Assembly: GCA_045106815.1 (NCBI GenBank)
Contig: JBGCFG010000044.1
Coordinates: forward strand, 1 to 64,000
Source of the DNA: JAUIAI01 sp045106815
Lineage (GTDB): Bacteria > Pseudomonadota > Gammaproteobacteria > Burkholderiales > Burkholderiaceae_E
DNA length: 64,000 bases
Direction of reading: 5' to 3'
In this document: positions 1-8,377 of the stretch, piece by piece
How positions within the stretch are numbered: the stretch's first letter is position 1
Layout of the letters: each line of letters starts with the position of its first letter
Made by a program: the position numbers and the translations under genes
The notes under the pieces: generated by a model
Seen by the model: only the letters and a program-made list of their open reading frames with translations
What the model was told of the DNA's origin: nothing
The model's database searches: none

Positions 1-25
1 AGCACGATCACTTTAGGTAGGGCCA

Positions 26-130
26 GTGCCTGCAACTGTGCTGATGCTCGCCTTTCTTGCAGCGACCTTGCTATTTGCTTACATGCCTGGCCCAGCTTTG
101 CTGTCTGCCGCAGCGCAAACCGTCGCTCGT
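26..130 (+). pseudogene. LysE-family exporter, N-terminal remnant
   Basis: About 35 residues from a GTG at 26 read like the first membrane segment of a LysE/RhtB amino-acid exporter, with the typical sequence YMPGPALLSAAAQTVAR. After the final Arg of that segment the frame loses all resemblance to the family, which is normally about 200 residues with six membrane segments. I therefore read it as a truncated remnant rather than a working gene. The similarity is a recognition from family knowledge; the exact breakpoint (about 130) is an estimate. Confidence 0.55.
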
Positions 131-297
131 TTAGTCATAAGTCGTCGGCGGCGATTCCAATGGCCGGATCGCAGAAGTCCGTCCGGCATGCTTTCGTGGA
201 AAGCGTTGCTTCAGCCGACCTTGTTTACGTTTTTTTTGCTGGCATCAGCTTTGACAAGCTCAGGCAATCTAGTGAAGCCGCCAGATCCATGGTGGCT

Positions 298-627
298 TCA
301 GGTGGTGGCATTCTGATTGGTCTTGGTGCCAAACTTGCTTGGCAGAACATCATAGCCCGGACCGAACGAACGATATTCGATCGCCCCATCGCTCAGCCAG
401 TTCAAGACTCGTCCTGCGGGCTGATCACGGCCAAACATGCCACAGCAATGTAATCCCACATCCCACGTGAACCCAGCGCGGGAAAAGAGCAGCGTCAACC
501 CACCGATCGTCGGCGCTTGTTCAAGCAACAACACCTTGTGGCTCATACGTGACAGAGCATCAGCTGTCGACATACCCCCCTTTCCTGACGCCGCTACGTC
601 TTTTGCGGAAGCCACTGTCCCGTGCAT
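298..627 (-). pseudogene. FAD-dependent oxidoreductase (retinol/phytoene desaturase-like), N-terminal remnant
   Basis: The minus-strand frame resembles the N-terminal FAD-binding part of all-trans-retinol 13,14-reductase or phytoene desaturase-like enzymes: HKVLLLEQAPTIGG followed by FTWDVGLHCCGMFG. The expected dinucleotide-binding GxGxxG just before it is degraded (SGKGGMSTADAL). The frame stops after 109 residues, whereas the family has about 500. The rest of the gene is absent. It lies tail to tail with the LysE remnant, so this end of the window looks like deletion debris. Confidence 0.55.
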
Positions 628-708
628 CCCAATGAGCCATTTTTTTCATCGTCGCGCTAGGCCGAGCGCTCCCTGTTGATGGGCATTAACCAATCAAATG
701 ACTACGAA

Positions 709-1575
709 TTACTGTCCTCCCTTGCTGCTGAGGGGGTGTGATAAGAGCCGGGTTACGGCGGCCTGTTCGTGGCTTGGCACGATCATGAGATCGGGCAAGT
801 GCGATTTCAGTGCGCGTACCTTGCCCCAGCTCTGCGCAAGCAACTCATGCTCCCCTGTGCCCGGGAACTGTTCATTGACCAGAAGATCAGCGCGATAGCA
901 CAAGTCCGCTACGAAAAGGATAGGTGGGTCAGCCCGCAGGAAAACCGACAACGATCCGTCGAGATGCCCCGGAGTGGGTAGCAGCATGATCGAGCCGTCG
1001 CCCATGAGGTCGTGCCCATGAGAGAACGGCTGCAGTGAGGTGTCTTCAAGTGGCGCGTATTCGATCTGCTGCCATTTTGCTCCCGGGATCTCAATGCCAC
1101 GACGCAGCACACCTTCTCGCTCCGGGTGTGGACCGAGCATGTGACTCCACGCGTCTTTGGAGGTAATAAGCTCTGCTCCAGGGATATCCGCGATGCCGCC
1201 GACATGGTCGAAGTGAAGATGCGTGATGATGGCCTTATCAACGTCTTTCGGGGCATAGCCGGCGCGACTCAGTTGCTCCCCGAGAGCGTCCTCGGACTTG
1301 ACGTGGAAGTGGAAGATATTGTTCATGATGACGCGTGTGACTGGATCAGGCCAGAATTGCGGGTCCGTCACAGCCCGCGGTGAGATGCCCGCATCGATGA
1401 GGATGAGGGCATCGCGGTGCTCGATGACATAGACGCTGAGCGGCAGCCCCTCAATGCGCTCACGACCGAAGAAGATCCACAACAACGCATGCCAGGGACT
1501 GCCCTCGACGTGCTGCACGTGCAGATCCACGGTGCCAGTTTGCAGGTGAGCTAGTCGTTGGATGGGCTGCGTCAT
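709..1575 (-). CDS. MBL-fold metallo-hydrolase, N-acyl-homoserine-lactonase-like
   Basis: This 288-residue cytoplasmic protein belongs to the metallo-beta-lactamase fold. The zinc-binding HxHxDH motif is intact (THLHFDH, H119, H121, D123, H124), followed by H204 in TPGHLDGS, D224 in FVADLCY and a late His in VPSHEQ near residue 269. This order and length match the AttM/AiiA-type lactonases, which open the lactone ring of acyl-homoserine lactones. Other MBL lactonases or esterases are equally possible, so the substrate is inferred. The ATG has a strong AAGGAGG upstream. No luxI/luxR genes are nearby. It lies 141 bp downstream of the dsbA-like gene on the same strand. Confidence 0.75.
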   Translation of the reverse strand: MTQPIQRLAHLQTGTVDLHVQHVEGSPWHALLWIFFGRERIEGLPLSVYVIEHRDALILIDAGISPRAVTDPQFWPDPVTRVIMNNIFHFHVKSEDALGEQLSRAGYAPKDVDKAIITHLHFDHVGGIADIPGAELITSKDAWSHMLGPHPEREGVLRRGIEIPGAKWQQIEYAPLEDTSLQPFSHGHDLMGDGSIMLLPTPGHLDGSLSVFLRADPPILFVADLCYRADLLVNEQFPGTGEHELLAQSWGKVRALKSHLPDLMIVPSHEQAAVTRLLSHPLSSKGGQ

Positions 1576-1716
1576 AGCGAACCTCCTTGTCTCATTGCCG
1601 CTTAGATGAGCGATGCACCTGGTTAAGCCAGCATTCGTGAGTAAAGAAGGCAGCCAAGGACCATGCTTGGGCTCGGGCCAGAAGTTCGATCAAGCGGATG
1701 GTACTGGCCAGAATCT

Positions 1717-2370
1717 TTAAGACAGCATGCGCTCACGATCAATCAATAAGTCTGTCACTGCTATTGCGGCTTCGTTGGATCCGGCCATTTTGGGCGAGGT
1801 GACGTATTTACCATTGATGGCCAGACGAGGCACGGCTTGAATACCAAACGCCGCCACGGTTTCTGACGCCTGTTGCATCTTCTGTCGAACAGAGTCAGAG
1901 GAGAATGCCGTCAAGAAGTCAGGCTTATTGATTCCGTTGCTCGCAGCCCATTCGGCGATTTCATCTGTCTCGCGCATTCGTTTTCTCTGTCGATGAATGG
2001 CATCAAACACTTTAGGACCAAGCTCGTCGAGCTTGTCGAGCATCTCCAATGTATAGTGAATTTGTTGATGCTGCGGCAATCGAAACGCCACGTGGACGCG
2101 CCGAAAAGTCACGTCTGTTGGGAGTTTTTCTACCCAGCTTTCAAGTAGTGGCTCCAACGCAAAGCAATGCGGGCATGCGTACCAAAAGAATTCGATCACC
2201 TCAATTTTGCCGCTTACTGTCTGAGTTGCCTGTGGCGGCGTCACCAGTCTGTATTGATTGCCTTCTACCAGCGCTTGATTCGATGTGCTTGCACTGTGCG
2301 CAAGTCTGGGAACCAAAGCACCCAATACCAGGCAGTTAACCGACTGCTGCAGAAATGCTCGTTTACTCAT
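1717..2370 (-). CDS. dsbA: Thiol:disulfide interchange protein DsbA-like
   Basis: This is a periplasmic disulfide oxidase of the DsbA thioredoxin family, 217 residues. An N-terminal signal segment (about residues 1-26, ending LAHSAS) precedes the active site FWYACPHC (C66 and C69), and the cis-proline loop is V180-P181. The helical insertion between them has the usual size. It would oxidise cysteines in exported proteins and normally depends on DsbB, which is not in this window. The start has AAGAGAG upstream. It may be a second DsbA paralogue, since the gene sits among remnants rather than in a housekeeping cluster. Confidence 0.88.
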   Translation of the reverse strand: MSKRAFLQQSVNCLVLGALVPRLAHSASTSNQALVEGNQYRLVTPPQATQTVSGKIEVIEFFWYACPHCFALEPLLESWVEKLPTDVTFRRVHVAFRLPQHQQIHYTLEMLDKLDELGPKVFDAIHRQRKRMRETDEIAEWAASNGINKPDFLTAFSSDSVRQKMQQASETVAAFGIQAVPRLAINGKYVTSPKMAGSNEAAIAVTDLLIDRERMLS

Positions 2371-2439
2371 AGCAATGCTCTCTTTGGTGTGGCCGTATCG
2401 GACTCAACCCGGACTCAGCCACACCTGGTATTGGCGACT

Positions 2440-2474
2440 GATGAAAGCCTTGGGTCAGACCCGAAGCTTTCATC
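2440..2474. repeat. Long intergenic hairpin
   Basis: Two 17-bp arms (2440-2456 and 2458-2474) are complementary except for one mismatch and one G-T pair. They form a near-perfect stem with a three-base loop between the DUF4148 stop and the dsbA start. No T-run follows on either strand, so it is not a classical terminator. It could stabilise a transcript end or attenuate read-through into dsbA. Confidence 0.5.
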
Positions 2475-2483
2475 TTCAGGGGC

Positions 2484-2828
2484 TTACTGGGGGCACTCGC
2501 CAAGATCAATCGATTTGCCTTGCGCAACCGCTTGTTTGGCTTCCTGTCGCACGGCGGCGCGGGTACGCACCATTCCGGCCTGCGTCGGCGCCGCTGCGAT
2601 GTTCGGACACTCGCCCACGTCAGTTGTGGATGCCCCAACTTTCTCGACTTCAGCTTTGACTTCGGCCCGCGTCAACGGCTTGCACTCAGCCAGAGCCTTG
2701 GCCGGTGCATCTTCGGCGTAGCACTCACCAGATTGAGATTGTGCGTGCGCGCTAACGGCAACAGCAAGTCCAACTGAAATTGCAAGACCAGCGGCGAACG
2801 GAATCGATAAAGCTAAGGTCCTTTTCAC
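2484..2828 (-). CDS. Secreted DUF4148-like protein
   Basis: A 114-residue exported protein. I take the GTG at 2828 as start because GGGAGAG lies just upstream and it places a clean signal peptide (KRTLALSIPFAAGLAISV to SAHA) at the N-terminus; an upstream ATG at 2888 would give an unlikely 20-residue extension. The mature part carries the LTRAEVKAEV signature of DUF4148, a small periplasmic family common in Burkholderiales. It appears twice in degenerate form (RTRAAVRQEAKQA), and each copy ends in a GECP tetrapeptide. Four cysteines may form disulfides, which fits the DsbA-like neighbour 113 bp downstream. Function is unknown. Confidence 0.75.
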   Translation of the reverse strand: MKRTLALSIPFAAGLAISVGLAVAVSAHAQSQSGECYAEDAPAKALAECKPLTRAEVKAEVEKVGASTTDVGECPNIAAAPTQAGMVRTRAAVRQEAKQAVAQGKSIDLGECPQ

Positions 2829-2903
2829 AGTAACTCTCCCAAAAGAAGTCGTGTCTGGATAACATCCTGAGTCTGAAGGATCGTTCAATTGAGAAAAGCT
2901 GTA

Positions 2904-2917
2904 TTGATCATTATCAA
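2904..2917. promoter_or_regulatory. Perfect FNR-type box
   Basis: TTGAT-CATT-ATCAA is an exact match to the FNR/Anr consensus TTGAT-N4-ATCAA, and symmetry extends one base pair further each way (2902-2919). It lies about 80 bp upstream of the DUF4148 start on the minus strand, a plausible distance for oxygen-responsive control. Part of it also resembles a Fur box core (GATAATGAT on the minus strand), so iron regulation is the main alternative. Confidence 0.55.
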
Positions 2918-2975
2918 TAGGGTGGGTCGAAAGTCTTGGCTTTGAACTAAGGTTCGCGCTTGTTAATCTTGCTCA

Positions 2976-3355
2976 TTGCTTCCAGGCCCAAGTACATTGC
3001 CGAGTAATCACTGTCTCAGCGAGGCAATCAGTGACGAGTTGTTTAGTGAAAAGCTCTGTGATGAATGGGTTGTGCCGATGATGAAACCGGAGGCAGCTAA
3101 GCGCATCACACGCTCAAGCAGTTTTCAAAACGAAACGCTCATCCATGATGAAAGTCTGAGATTTACCAATTGAAAGTCGAGTTGGCACCGTTTCGCCCGG
3201 TGCTCGCTAGCAGTGCTATGTATCGTGTGGTTTGTCGGCAAGGCCATGAGAACCACCCCAGCGTATTGTGTTTTCGCAAGTGGTTGCGTTCAGAGGTAAG
3301 GGCTTACAAAGCGGCCCTGAGAGACATGGGGTTGCTGCCAAAAACAGGCGCCTAG
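2976..3355 (+). pseudogene. LysR-type regulator (GcvA-like), broken C-terminal remnant
   Basis: Two adjacent frames carry pieces of a LysR effector domain. The first holds ISDELFSEKL and later ETLIHDESL, as in GcvA-type regulators (SDELFPVCSP...LLHDES). The second, starting near 3170 in a different frame, holds HPSVLCFRKWLRSEV, the typical LysR C-terminal end. The DNA-binding domain is missing, the frame shifts near 3170, and the region between the two pieces is too short. This is a decayed gene. Confidence 0.6.
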
Positions 3356-3561
3356 CCAATCAGTTGCAGGTACTGGCCGTCACAATTTGCTCTAGCAAGT
3401 AGCAACGCCTGCTCGACTGCTTAACAAAGCTTCGTAATTCCTTGCGGTACGGCAATAGCGCTTGCCTAGTATGGAGGCACGTCATCGATTGGGTGACGCC
3501 ACCGCATGCGGACCCATCGTCCAAATCGCGGTGATCCTTCCTTTACTCTTTAGGAGTCACC

Positions 3562-4038
3562 ATGAACACTACGGCTAATCCTGACAGCACCCCGATGGCC
3601 GATCCGGCCGAATCGTCGCCAGGGGCGCACGAGCACCGCCATGAGCCACGGAAAATCAGCGGCTTTTATCTGGCTGCCACTTTCATTGCCTTTCTAATCT
3701 TCTGGCCTCTGGGCCTGGCGCTATTGCTTTGGGCGGCATGGCGTGAACCGGTCAGCCAATGGCCGATTGTTCAGAAGTTTCGCGGGCACCGATGCGGCTC
3801 GTCCTCACGCACAGGCTTCGCCAGCGCCTATTCGTCCTCTCGTATGCGCCGCCGTCCGAGCAACTCGGCCCTCGCGTCTTACCTTGAGAGCGAACAGGAG
3901 CGCATTCGGTCCGAAAAAGTCAAACTTGATGAGCTGGTCCGCGCGTTTGAAGCCTTCAAGGAATCCGAGCAGCAAAGCGCCGACAAGAAGGATTTTGAGG
4001 CGTTTTTGCAGCAAAGAGAGGGAAATCAGCCTAGCTAA
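3562..4038 (+). CDS. DUF2852-like small membrane protein
   Basis: A 158-residue protein with one membrane span around residues 34-60 (GFYLAATFIAFLIFWPLGLALLLWAAW). A Ser/Arg-rich linker follows, then a charged helical tail that includes LVRAFEAFKESEQQSADKKDFEAFLQQRE. The span plus the tail ending in an FxxFL..R pattern matches DUF2852, a family of unknown function. The start has TAGGAGT at good spacing. The linker at residues about 73-100 looks unlike the family; a compensated frame change there is possible but not demonstrable. No operon partner is evident. Confidence 0.6.
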   Translation: MNTTANPDSTPMADPAESSPGAHEHRHEPRKISGFYLAATFIAFLIFWPLGLALLLWAAWREPVSQWPIVQKFRGHRCGSSSRTGFASAYSSSRMRRRPSNSALASYLESEQERIRSEKVKLDELVRAFEAFKESEQQSADKKDFEAFLQQREGNQPS

Positions 4039-4219
4039 GCGCTTTATCTAGCTCAGATTCCTAACAATCCTTGCGCTCTGGGGCCTCGTTTGGCTCCTGG
4101 GGCGCATTTAAGTATCGAAATTAGGCGGTCAAGTACTGGAGCGGTTTTTCTCTGATCGGTAGATTTCACTGGGTACACGGCGGTAACGCCACCCAGAATA
4201 TCAAACGTGGAGGAAGACA

Positions 4220-5533
4220 ATGAAGTCATTAAAGCTTGGCACTATGGCGCTGGCTCTCGCGGCGCTTGGCACATCGTTCAGCGCTTCGGCCGAGACGGTC
4301 ACGATCGCAACGGTGAATAACGGTGACATGGTCCGCATGCAGAAGCTGTCGGCCGAATTCACCGCTCAAAACCCAGACATCACGCTCGAGTGGGTAACAC
4401 TTGAAGAAAACATCCTGCGTCAACGCGTGACGACAGACGTGGCGACCAAGGGTGGCCAATACGACGTCATGACGATTGGCACGTATGAAGTGCCCATCTG
4501 GGCAAAGCAGGGTTGGTTGCTCTCGCTTGACGATCTTGGCGGCGACTACGACAAAGACGATATTCTGCCGGCCATTCGCAAAGGTCTGTCGGTTGACGAC
4601 AAGTTGTATGCCGCACCGTTTTATGGCGAGTCATCGATGGTGATGTATCGCACCGATTTGTTCGAGAAGGCCGGTCTTGAGATGCCCGAGAAGCCGACCT
4701 GGGACTTTGTTGCTGATGCTGCTCGCAAGCTCACCGACAAAGGCGCCGAGCAGTATGGCATTTGCTTGCGTGGCAAGCCGGGCTGGGGCGAGAATGTCGC
4801 CTTCCTGACGGCTATGTCCAACTCATTCGGTGCCCGCTGGTTCGACATGGACTGGAAGCCGCAGTTTGACTCTCCGGCCTGGAAAGAAACGCTGACGTTT
4901 TATGTCGATCTGTTGAAAGACGCCGGACCTCCCGGAGCCTCTTCCAACGGCTTTAACGAGAACCTGGCGTTGTTCCAGACAGGTAAGTGTGCGATGTGGA
5001 TCGATGCGACGGTTGCCGCCTCGTTCGTGACCAACCCTAAGGAATCAACTGTTGCCGACAAAGTCGGTTTTGCGCTCGCACCTGACAAGGGTTTGGGCAA
5101 GCGTGGTAATTGGCTCTGGGCCTGGTCACTCGCCATTCCGTCCAGTAGTGATAGTCAAGAGGCTGCCAAGAAGTTTGTCGCCTGGGCAACTTCCAAGCAG
5201 TATCTCGAAACCGTTGCAAGTAAGGAGGGCTGGCAAAACGTGCCTCCGGGTACCCGTCTGTCTCTGTATGAGAATCCTGAGTACCAGAAAGTACCGTTTG
5301 CTGAGATGACGCTTCAAAGCATCAACTCAGCTAACCCAACCGAGCCTACGGTTGATAAAGTGCCCTACGTTGGTGTGCAGTTCGTGGCGATTCCCGAGTT
5401 TCAAGGGATAGGCACCGCAGTGGGTCAGCAGTTCTCGGCTGCCCTGGCTGGCAGCATCACGGTCGACGCAGCGTTGAAAAGCGCGCAAACGATGACCGAG
5501 CGCACGATGAAGCGGGCGGGCTATCCCAAGTAA
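4220..5533 (+). CDS. smoE: Polyol ABC transporter substrate-binding protein
   Basis: This periplasmic solute-binding protein (437 residues) is of the family-1 sugar type, closely resembling SmoE/MtlE of sorbitol/mannitol transporters. A signal peptide covers about residues 1-24 (cleavage after SASA). The mature protein begins ETVTIATVNN, and YDVMTIGTYEVPIWAKQGWL is characteristic of the polyol group. It delivers the ligand to the two permeases encoded next. The start has a strong GGAGGA. It is the first gene of a five-gene polyol operon, and the dehydrogenase at its end supports a hexitol ligand. Sorbitol, mannitol or arabitol cannot be told apart from sequence. Confidence 0.88.
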   Translation: MKSLKLGTMALALAALGTSFSASAETVTIATVNNGDMVRMQKLSAEFTAQNPDITLEWVTLEENILRQRVTTDVATKGGQYDVMTIGTYEVPIWAKQGWLLSLDDLGGDYDKDDILPAIRKGLSVDDKLYAAPFYGESSMVMYRTDLFEKAGLEMPEKPTWDFVADAARKLTDKGAEQYGICLRGKPGWGENVAFLTAMSNSFGARWFDMDWKPQFDSPAWKETLTFYVDLLKDAGPPGASSNGFNENLALFQTGKCAMWIDATVAASFVTNPKESTVADKVGFALAPDKGLGKRGNWLWAWSLAIPSSSDSQEAAKKFVAWATSKQYLETVASKEGWQNVPPGTRLSLYENPEYQKVPFAEMTLQSINSANPTEPTVDKVPYVGVQFVAIPEFQGIGTAVGQQFSAALAGSITVDAALKSAQTMTERTMKRAGYPK

Positions 5534-5632
5534 GTCCCTCTAAGCGCCTGCTTCACGGCGCTGGCGGCAGGGGTCACCCTGCCGCCCAGATTCCCCTGTA
5601 AATGATTTATCCATCCTTTGGGCGGAGGCTTC

Positions 5633-6505
5633 ATGGCGACTAATCACTCTCGAACGACGGCCCGTTTTATGGTGGCGCCATCGGTCCTGCTGCTGTTGGG
5701 CTGGATGATCGTACCGCTGGCAATGACGCTGTATTTCTCCACGCTGAGCTACAACCTGCTCAGCCCCGGCACCGAGATGTTTGTTGGGCTGGAGAACTAT
5801 GAGTACTTTCTGACTGACCCGGCTTTCTTTGCAGCATTGGGTAACACTTTGCTGCTGGTAGGCGGCGTTTTGTTCATTACGGTAGTAGGTGGCGTCCTAC
5901 TCGCATTGCTGCTGGACAAACCAATCTGGGGGCAGGGCATGGTCAGAATTCTGGTCATCGCGCCCTTCTTCGTAATGCCAACGGTTTCTGCACTTGTTTG
6001 GAAAAACATGTTCATGAACCCGGTAAGCGGCTTGTTCGCCTACGCCGCCAAAGCGGTGGGGGTTGCGCCGTTTGATTTTCTTGCCCATGCGCCGCTCGCC
6101 TCAATCATTTTGATCGTGGCGTGGCAATGGCTGCCTTTTGCGACTTTGATTCTGCTCACGGCGATTCAGTCGCTCGATAGCGAGCAGTTAGAGGCGGCCG
6201 AGATGGACGGTGCACCCGCGTTGCGACGTTTCTGGCACATCATCTTGCCGCACCTGTCGCGAGCCATTACGGTCGTGATTCTGATTCAAACGATTTTCCT
6301 GTTGTCGATTTTCGCTGAGATTCTGGTGACCACGAATGGTGGGCCAGGCTTTGACTCCACCAATCTGACCTACTTGGTTTACGCCCAGTCACTGCTGCAG
6401 TTTGATGTGGGTGGCGGGTCTGCGGGCGGCATTGTGGCGGTTGTTCTTGCCAACATTGTCGCGATCTTCCTAATGCGCATGGTCGGCAAAAACCTGGACG
6501 TTTAA
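5633..6505 (+). CDS. smoF: Polyol ABC transporter permease 1
   Basis: This inner-membrane permease (290 residues) of the MalF-type superfamily has six predicted membrane segments. It carries the cytoplasmic EAA loop EAAEMDGAPALRRFWHIILPHL, which docks with the ATPase. I chose the ATG at 5633 because GGGCGGAGG lies immediately upstream; an earlier in-frame codon at 5618 would place the SD inside the gene. It pairs with the next permease as a heterodimer. The 99-bp gap after the binding-protein gene is longer than other gaps in this operon and could hold an mRNA-stability structure, but I saw no clear hairpin. Confidence 0.88.
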   Translation: MATNHSRTTARFMVAPSVLLLLGWMIVPLAMTLYFSTLSYNLLSPGTEMFVGLENYEYFLTDPAFFAALGNTLLLVGGVLFITVVGGVLLALLLDKPIWGQGMVRILVIAPFFVMPTVSALVWKNMFMNPVSGLFAYAAKAVGVAPFDFLAHAPLASIILIVAWQWLPFATLILLTAIQSLDSEQLEAAEMDGAPALRRFWHIILPHLSRAITVVILIQTIFLLSIFAEILVTTNGGPGFDSTNLTYLVYAQSLLQFDVGGGSAGGIVAVVLANIVAIFLMRMVGKNLDV

Positions 6506-6507
6506 TC

Positions 6508-7335
6508 ATGGCTCGTAAAACGACTCTCGCCCAAACGACCGGATGGACAGTGCTTGCCTGGGCGTTCGCCCTGACCATCTTTTTTCCCATTCTGTGGACA
6601 ATCCTCACCAGCTTCAAGACAGAAGCAGCGGCAATCGGCCCACCGGCTCTATTCAGTTTTGACTGGACGCTGGAAAATTACACCGCAGTGCAAACCAGAT
6701 CACCGTACTTCCTGCACTTTATGAATTCGGTGATTGTCTCAATTGGGTCAACCTTGATTGCTCTGATCATCGCCATCCCAGCTGCTTGGGCGATGGCCTT
6801 CTCTCCGACTCGGCGCACCCGCGGCTTGTTGATGTGGATGCTGTCAACCAAGATGCTGCCGCCGGTGGGTGTGCTGGTTCCGATCTATCTGCTCTTTCGG
6901 GATACCGGATTGCTTGATACGAGAACCGGGCTTGTCATGGTGCTCACGCTCGTGAATTTGCCCATTATCGTCTGGATGCTGTTTACCTACTTCCGGGAGA
7001 TTCCGGGAGAGATCCTGGAAGCTGCGCGTATGGATGGTGCGTCTTTAAGTGCTGAAATCTTGCATGTACTGACACCCATGGCATTGCCCGGCATTGCCTC
7101 GACGATGCTGCTCAATGTGATTCTGGCCTGGAATGAAGCGTTCTGGACGCTGAATCTGACGGCGGCAAAAGCGGCACCGCTAACGGCATTTATTGCGAGC
7201 TATTCAAGCCCAGAGGGTTTGTTTTACGCCAAGCTCAGCGCGGCTTCCACGATGGCCATAGCCCCGGTTTTGATTTTGGGTTGGTTCAGTCAAAAACAAT
7301 TGGTTCGCGGTCTAACCTTCGGCGCTGTTAAGTAA
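6508..7335 (+). CDS. smoG: Polyol ABC transporter permease 2
   Basis: The second inner-membrane permease (275 residues) is of the MalG-type carbohydrate permease family with six membrane segments. Its EAA loop reads EAARMDGASLSAEILHVLTPMALPG. It starts two bases after the previous stop, indicating translational coupling. With SmoF-like and SmoK-like partners it forms the channel for sugar alcohols. Confidence 0.88.
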   Translation: MARKTTLAQTTGWTVLAWAFALTIFFPILWTILTSFKTEAAAIGPPALFSFDWTLENYTAVQTRSPYFLHFMNSVIVSIGSTLIALIIAIPAAWAMAFSPTRRTRGLLMWMLSTKMLPPVGVLVPIYLLFRDTGLLDTRTGLVMVLTLVNLPIIVWMLFTYFREIPGEILEAARMDGASLSAEILHVLTPMALPGIASTMLLNVILAWNEAFWTLNLTAAKAAPLTAFIASYSSPEGLFYAKLSAASTMAIAPVLILGWFSQKQLVRGLTFGAVK

Positions 7336-7378
7336 ACCGGACAAGCAGCGCGACAGGCGCAAAACTTGGAGAAATTCA

Positions 7379-8377
7379 ATGGGTAGTTTCACGCTAAGTA
7401 AAGTGACCAAACGGTTTGATGACGTTGAAGTGATTCCGCCATTAGACCTTGAGATAAAAGACGGTGAGTTTGTCGTGTTCGTCGGACCTTCCGGCTGTGG
7501 CAAATCAACACTGCTTCGTTTGATTGCCGGCCTGGAAGATGTGTCTGGCGGGCGTATTGCACTCGATGGTCACGATGTCACCGCGCTGCCGCCGGCCAAG
7601 CGCGGACTGGCCATGGTGTTTCAGTCTTATGCGCTTTACCCGCATATGTCGGTACGAAAGAACATTGCGTTTCCACTCAAAATGTCAGGCCTTGAACAAA
7701 GCGAGATAGACAAAAAGGTTCAGACGGCAGCGGACGTGCTGAATCTGACCGACTATCTCGACCGCCGGCCTGGCCAGCTATCTGGCGGACAACGCCAGCG
7801 CGTGGCAATAGGGCGGGCCATTGTGCGCGAACCGGCGGCATTTCTGTTCGACGAGCCGTTGTCTAACCTTGATGCTGCCTTGCGCGGCACGATGCGCCTT
7901 GAAATTGCCGAGCTACACCAGAAACTCGCGACCACCATGATCTATGTCACCCATGATCAAGTTGAGGCGATGACGATGGCCGACCGAATCGTGGTGCTGA
8001 ACGCGGGGCGTATTGAGCAGGTGGGCACGCCGCTGGAACTCTATCGCAACCCACGCAGTCTGTTTGTCGCCGGCTTTATCGGTAGTCCCAAAATGAATCT
8101 GGTCACCGGCGAGCCCGCCAAAGCGCACGGCGCCGAGACGATTGGCGTGCGACCTGAACACCTGGACCTCACGATGGAAGGTGGCCAATGGCAAGGCGTG
8201 GTTGGCGTATCCGAGCACCTGGGCTCAGACACGTTTGTCTATGTTGATGTTGATGGCATTGGTCCGATGACTGCTCGCGCTGATGGCGACTTTCCCGCAC
8301 GACACGGTGATCGAATTGGGCTGACTCCGGCACCCGATCGCATTCATCGGTTTAATGCTGCCGGGGCTGCGATGTGA
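7379..8377 (+). CDS. smoK: Polyol ABC transporter ATP-binding protein
   Basis: This cytoplasmic ATPase (332 residues) energises polyol import. Visible motifs are Walker A GPSGCGKST (36-44), Q-loop Q82, signature LSGGQ (134-138), Walker B FLFDEP (155-160) and switch H192. A C-terminal regulatory (TOBE-like) domain follows, as in MalK/UgpC-type subunits. The length is slightly below the 350-370 usual for this group because the C-terminal domain is compact. Its stop overlaps the start of the dehydrogenase by 4 bp (ATGTGA). Confidence 0.9.
   Translation: MGSFTLSKVTKRFDDVEVIPPLDLEIKDGEFVVFVGPSGCGKSTLLRLIAGLEDVSGGRIALDGHDVTALPPAKRGLAMVFQSYALYPHMSVRKNIAFPLKMSGLEQSEIDKKVQTAADVLNLTDYLDRRPGQLSGGQRQRVAIGRAIVREPAAFLFDEPLSNLDAALRGTMRLEIAELHQKLATTMIYVTHDQVEAMTMADRIVVLNAGRIEQVGTPLELYRNPRSLFVAGFIGSPKMNLVTGEPAKAHGAETIGVRPEHLDLTMEGGQWQGVVGVSEHLGSDTFVYVDVDGIGPMTARADGDFPARHGDRIGLTPAPDRIHRFNAAGAAM

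Noticed and set aside
2167..2721. A 184-residue plus-strand frame opposite dsbA and the DUF4148 gene
   Set aside because: Spans two well-supported genes in antisense and has no recognisable domain.
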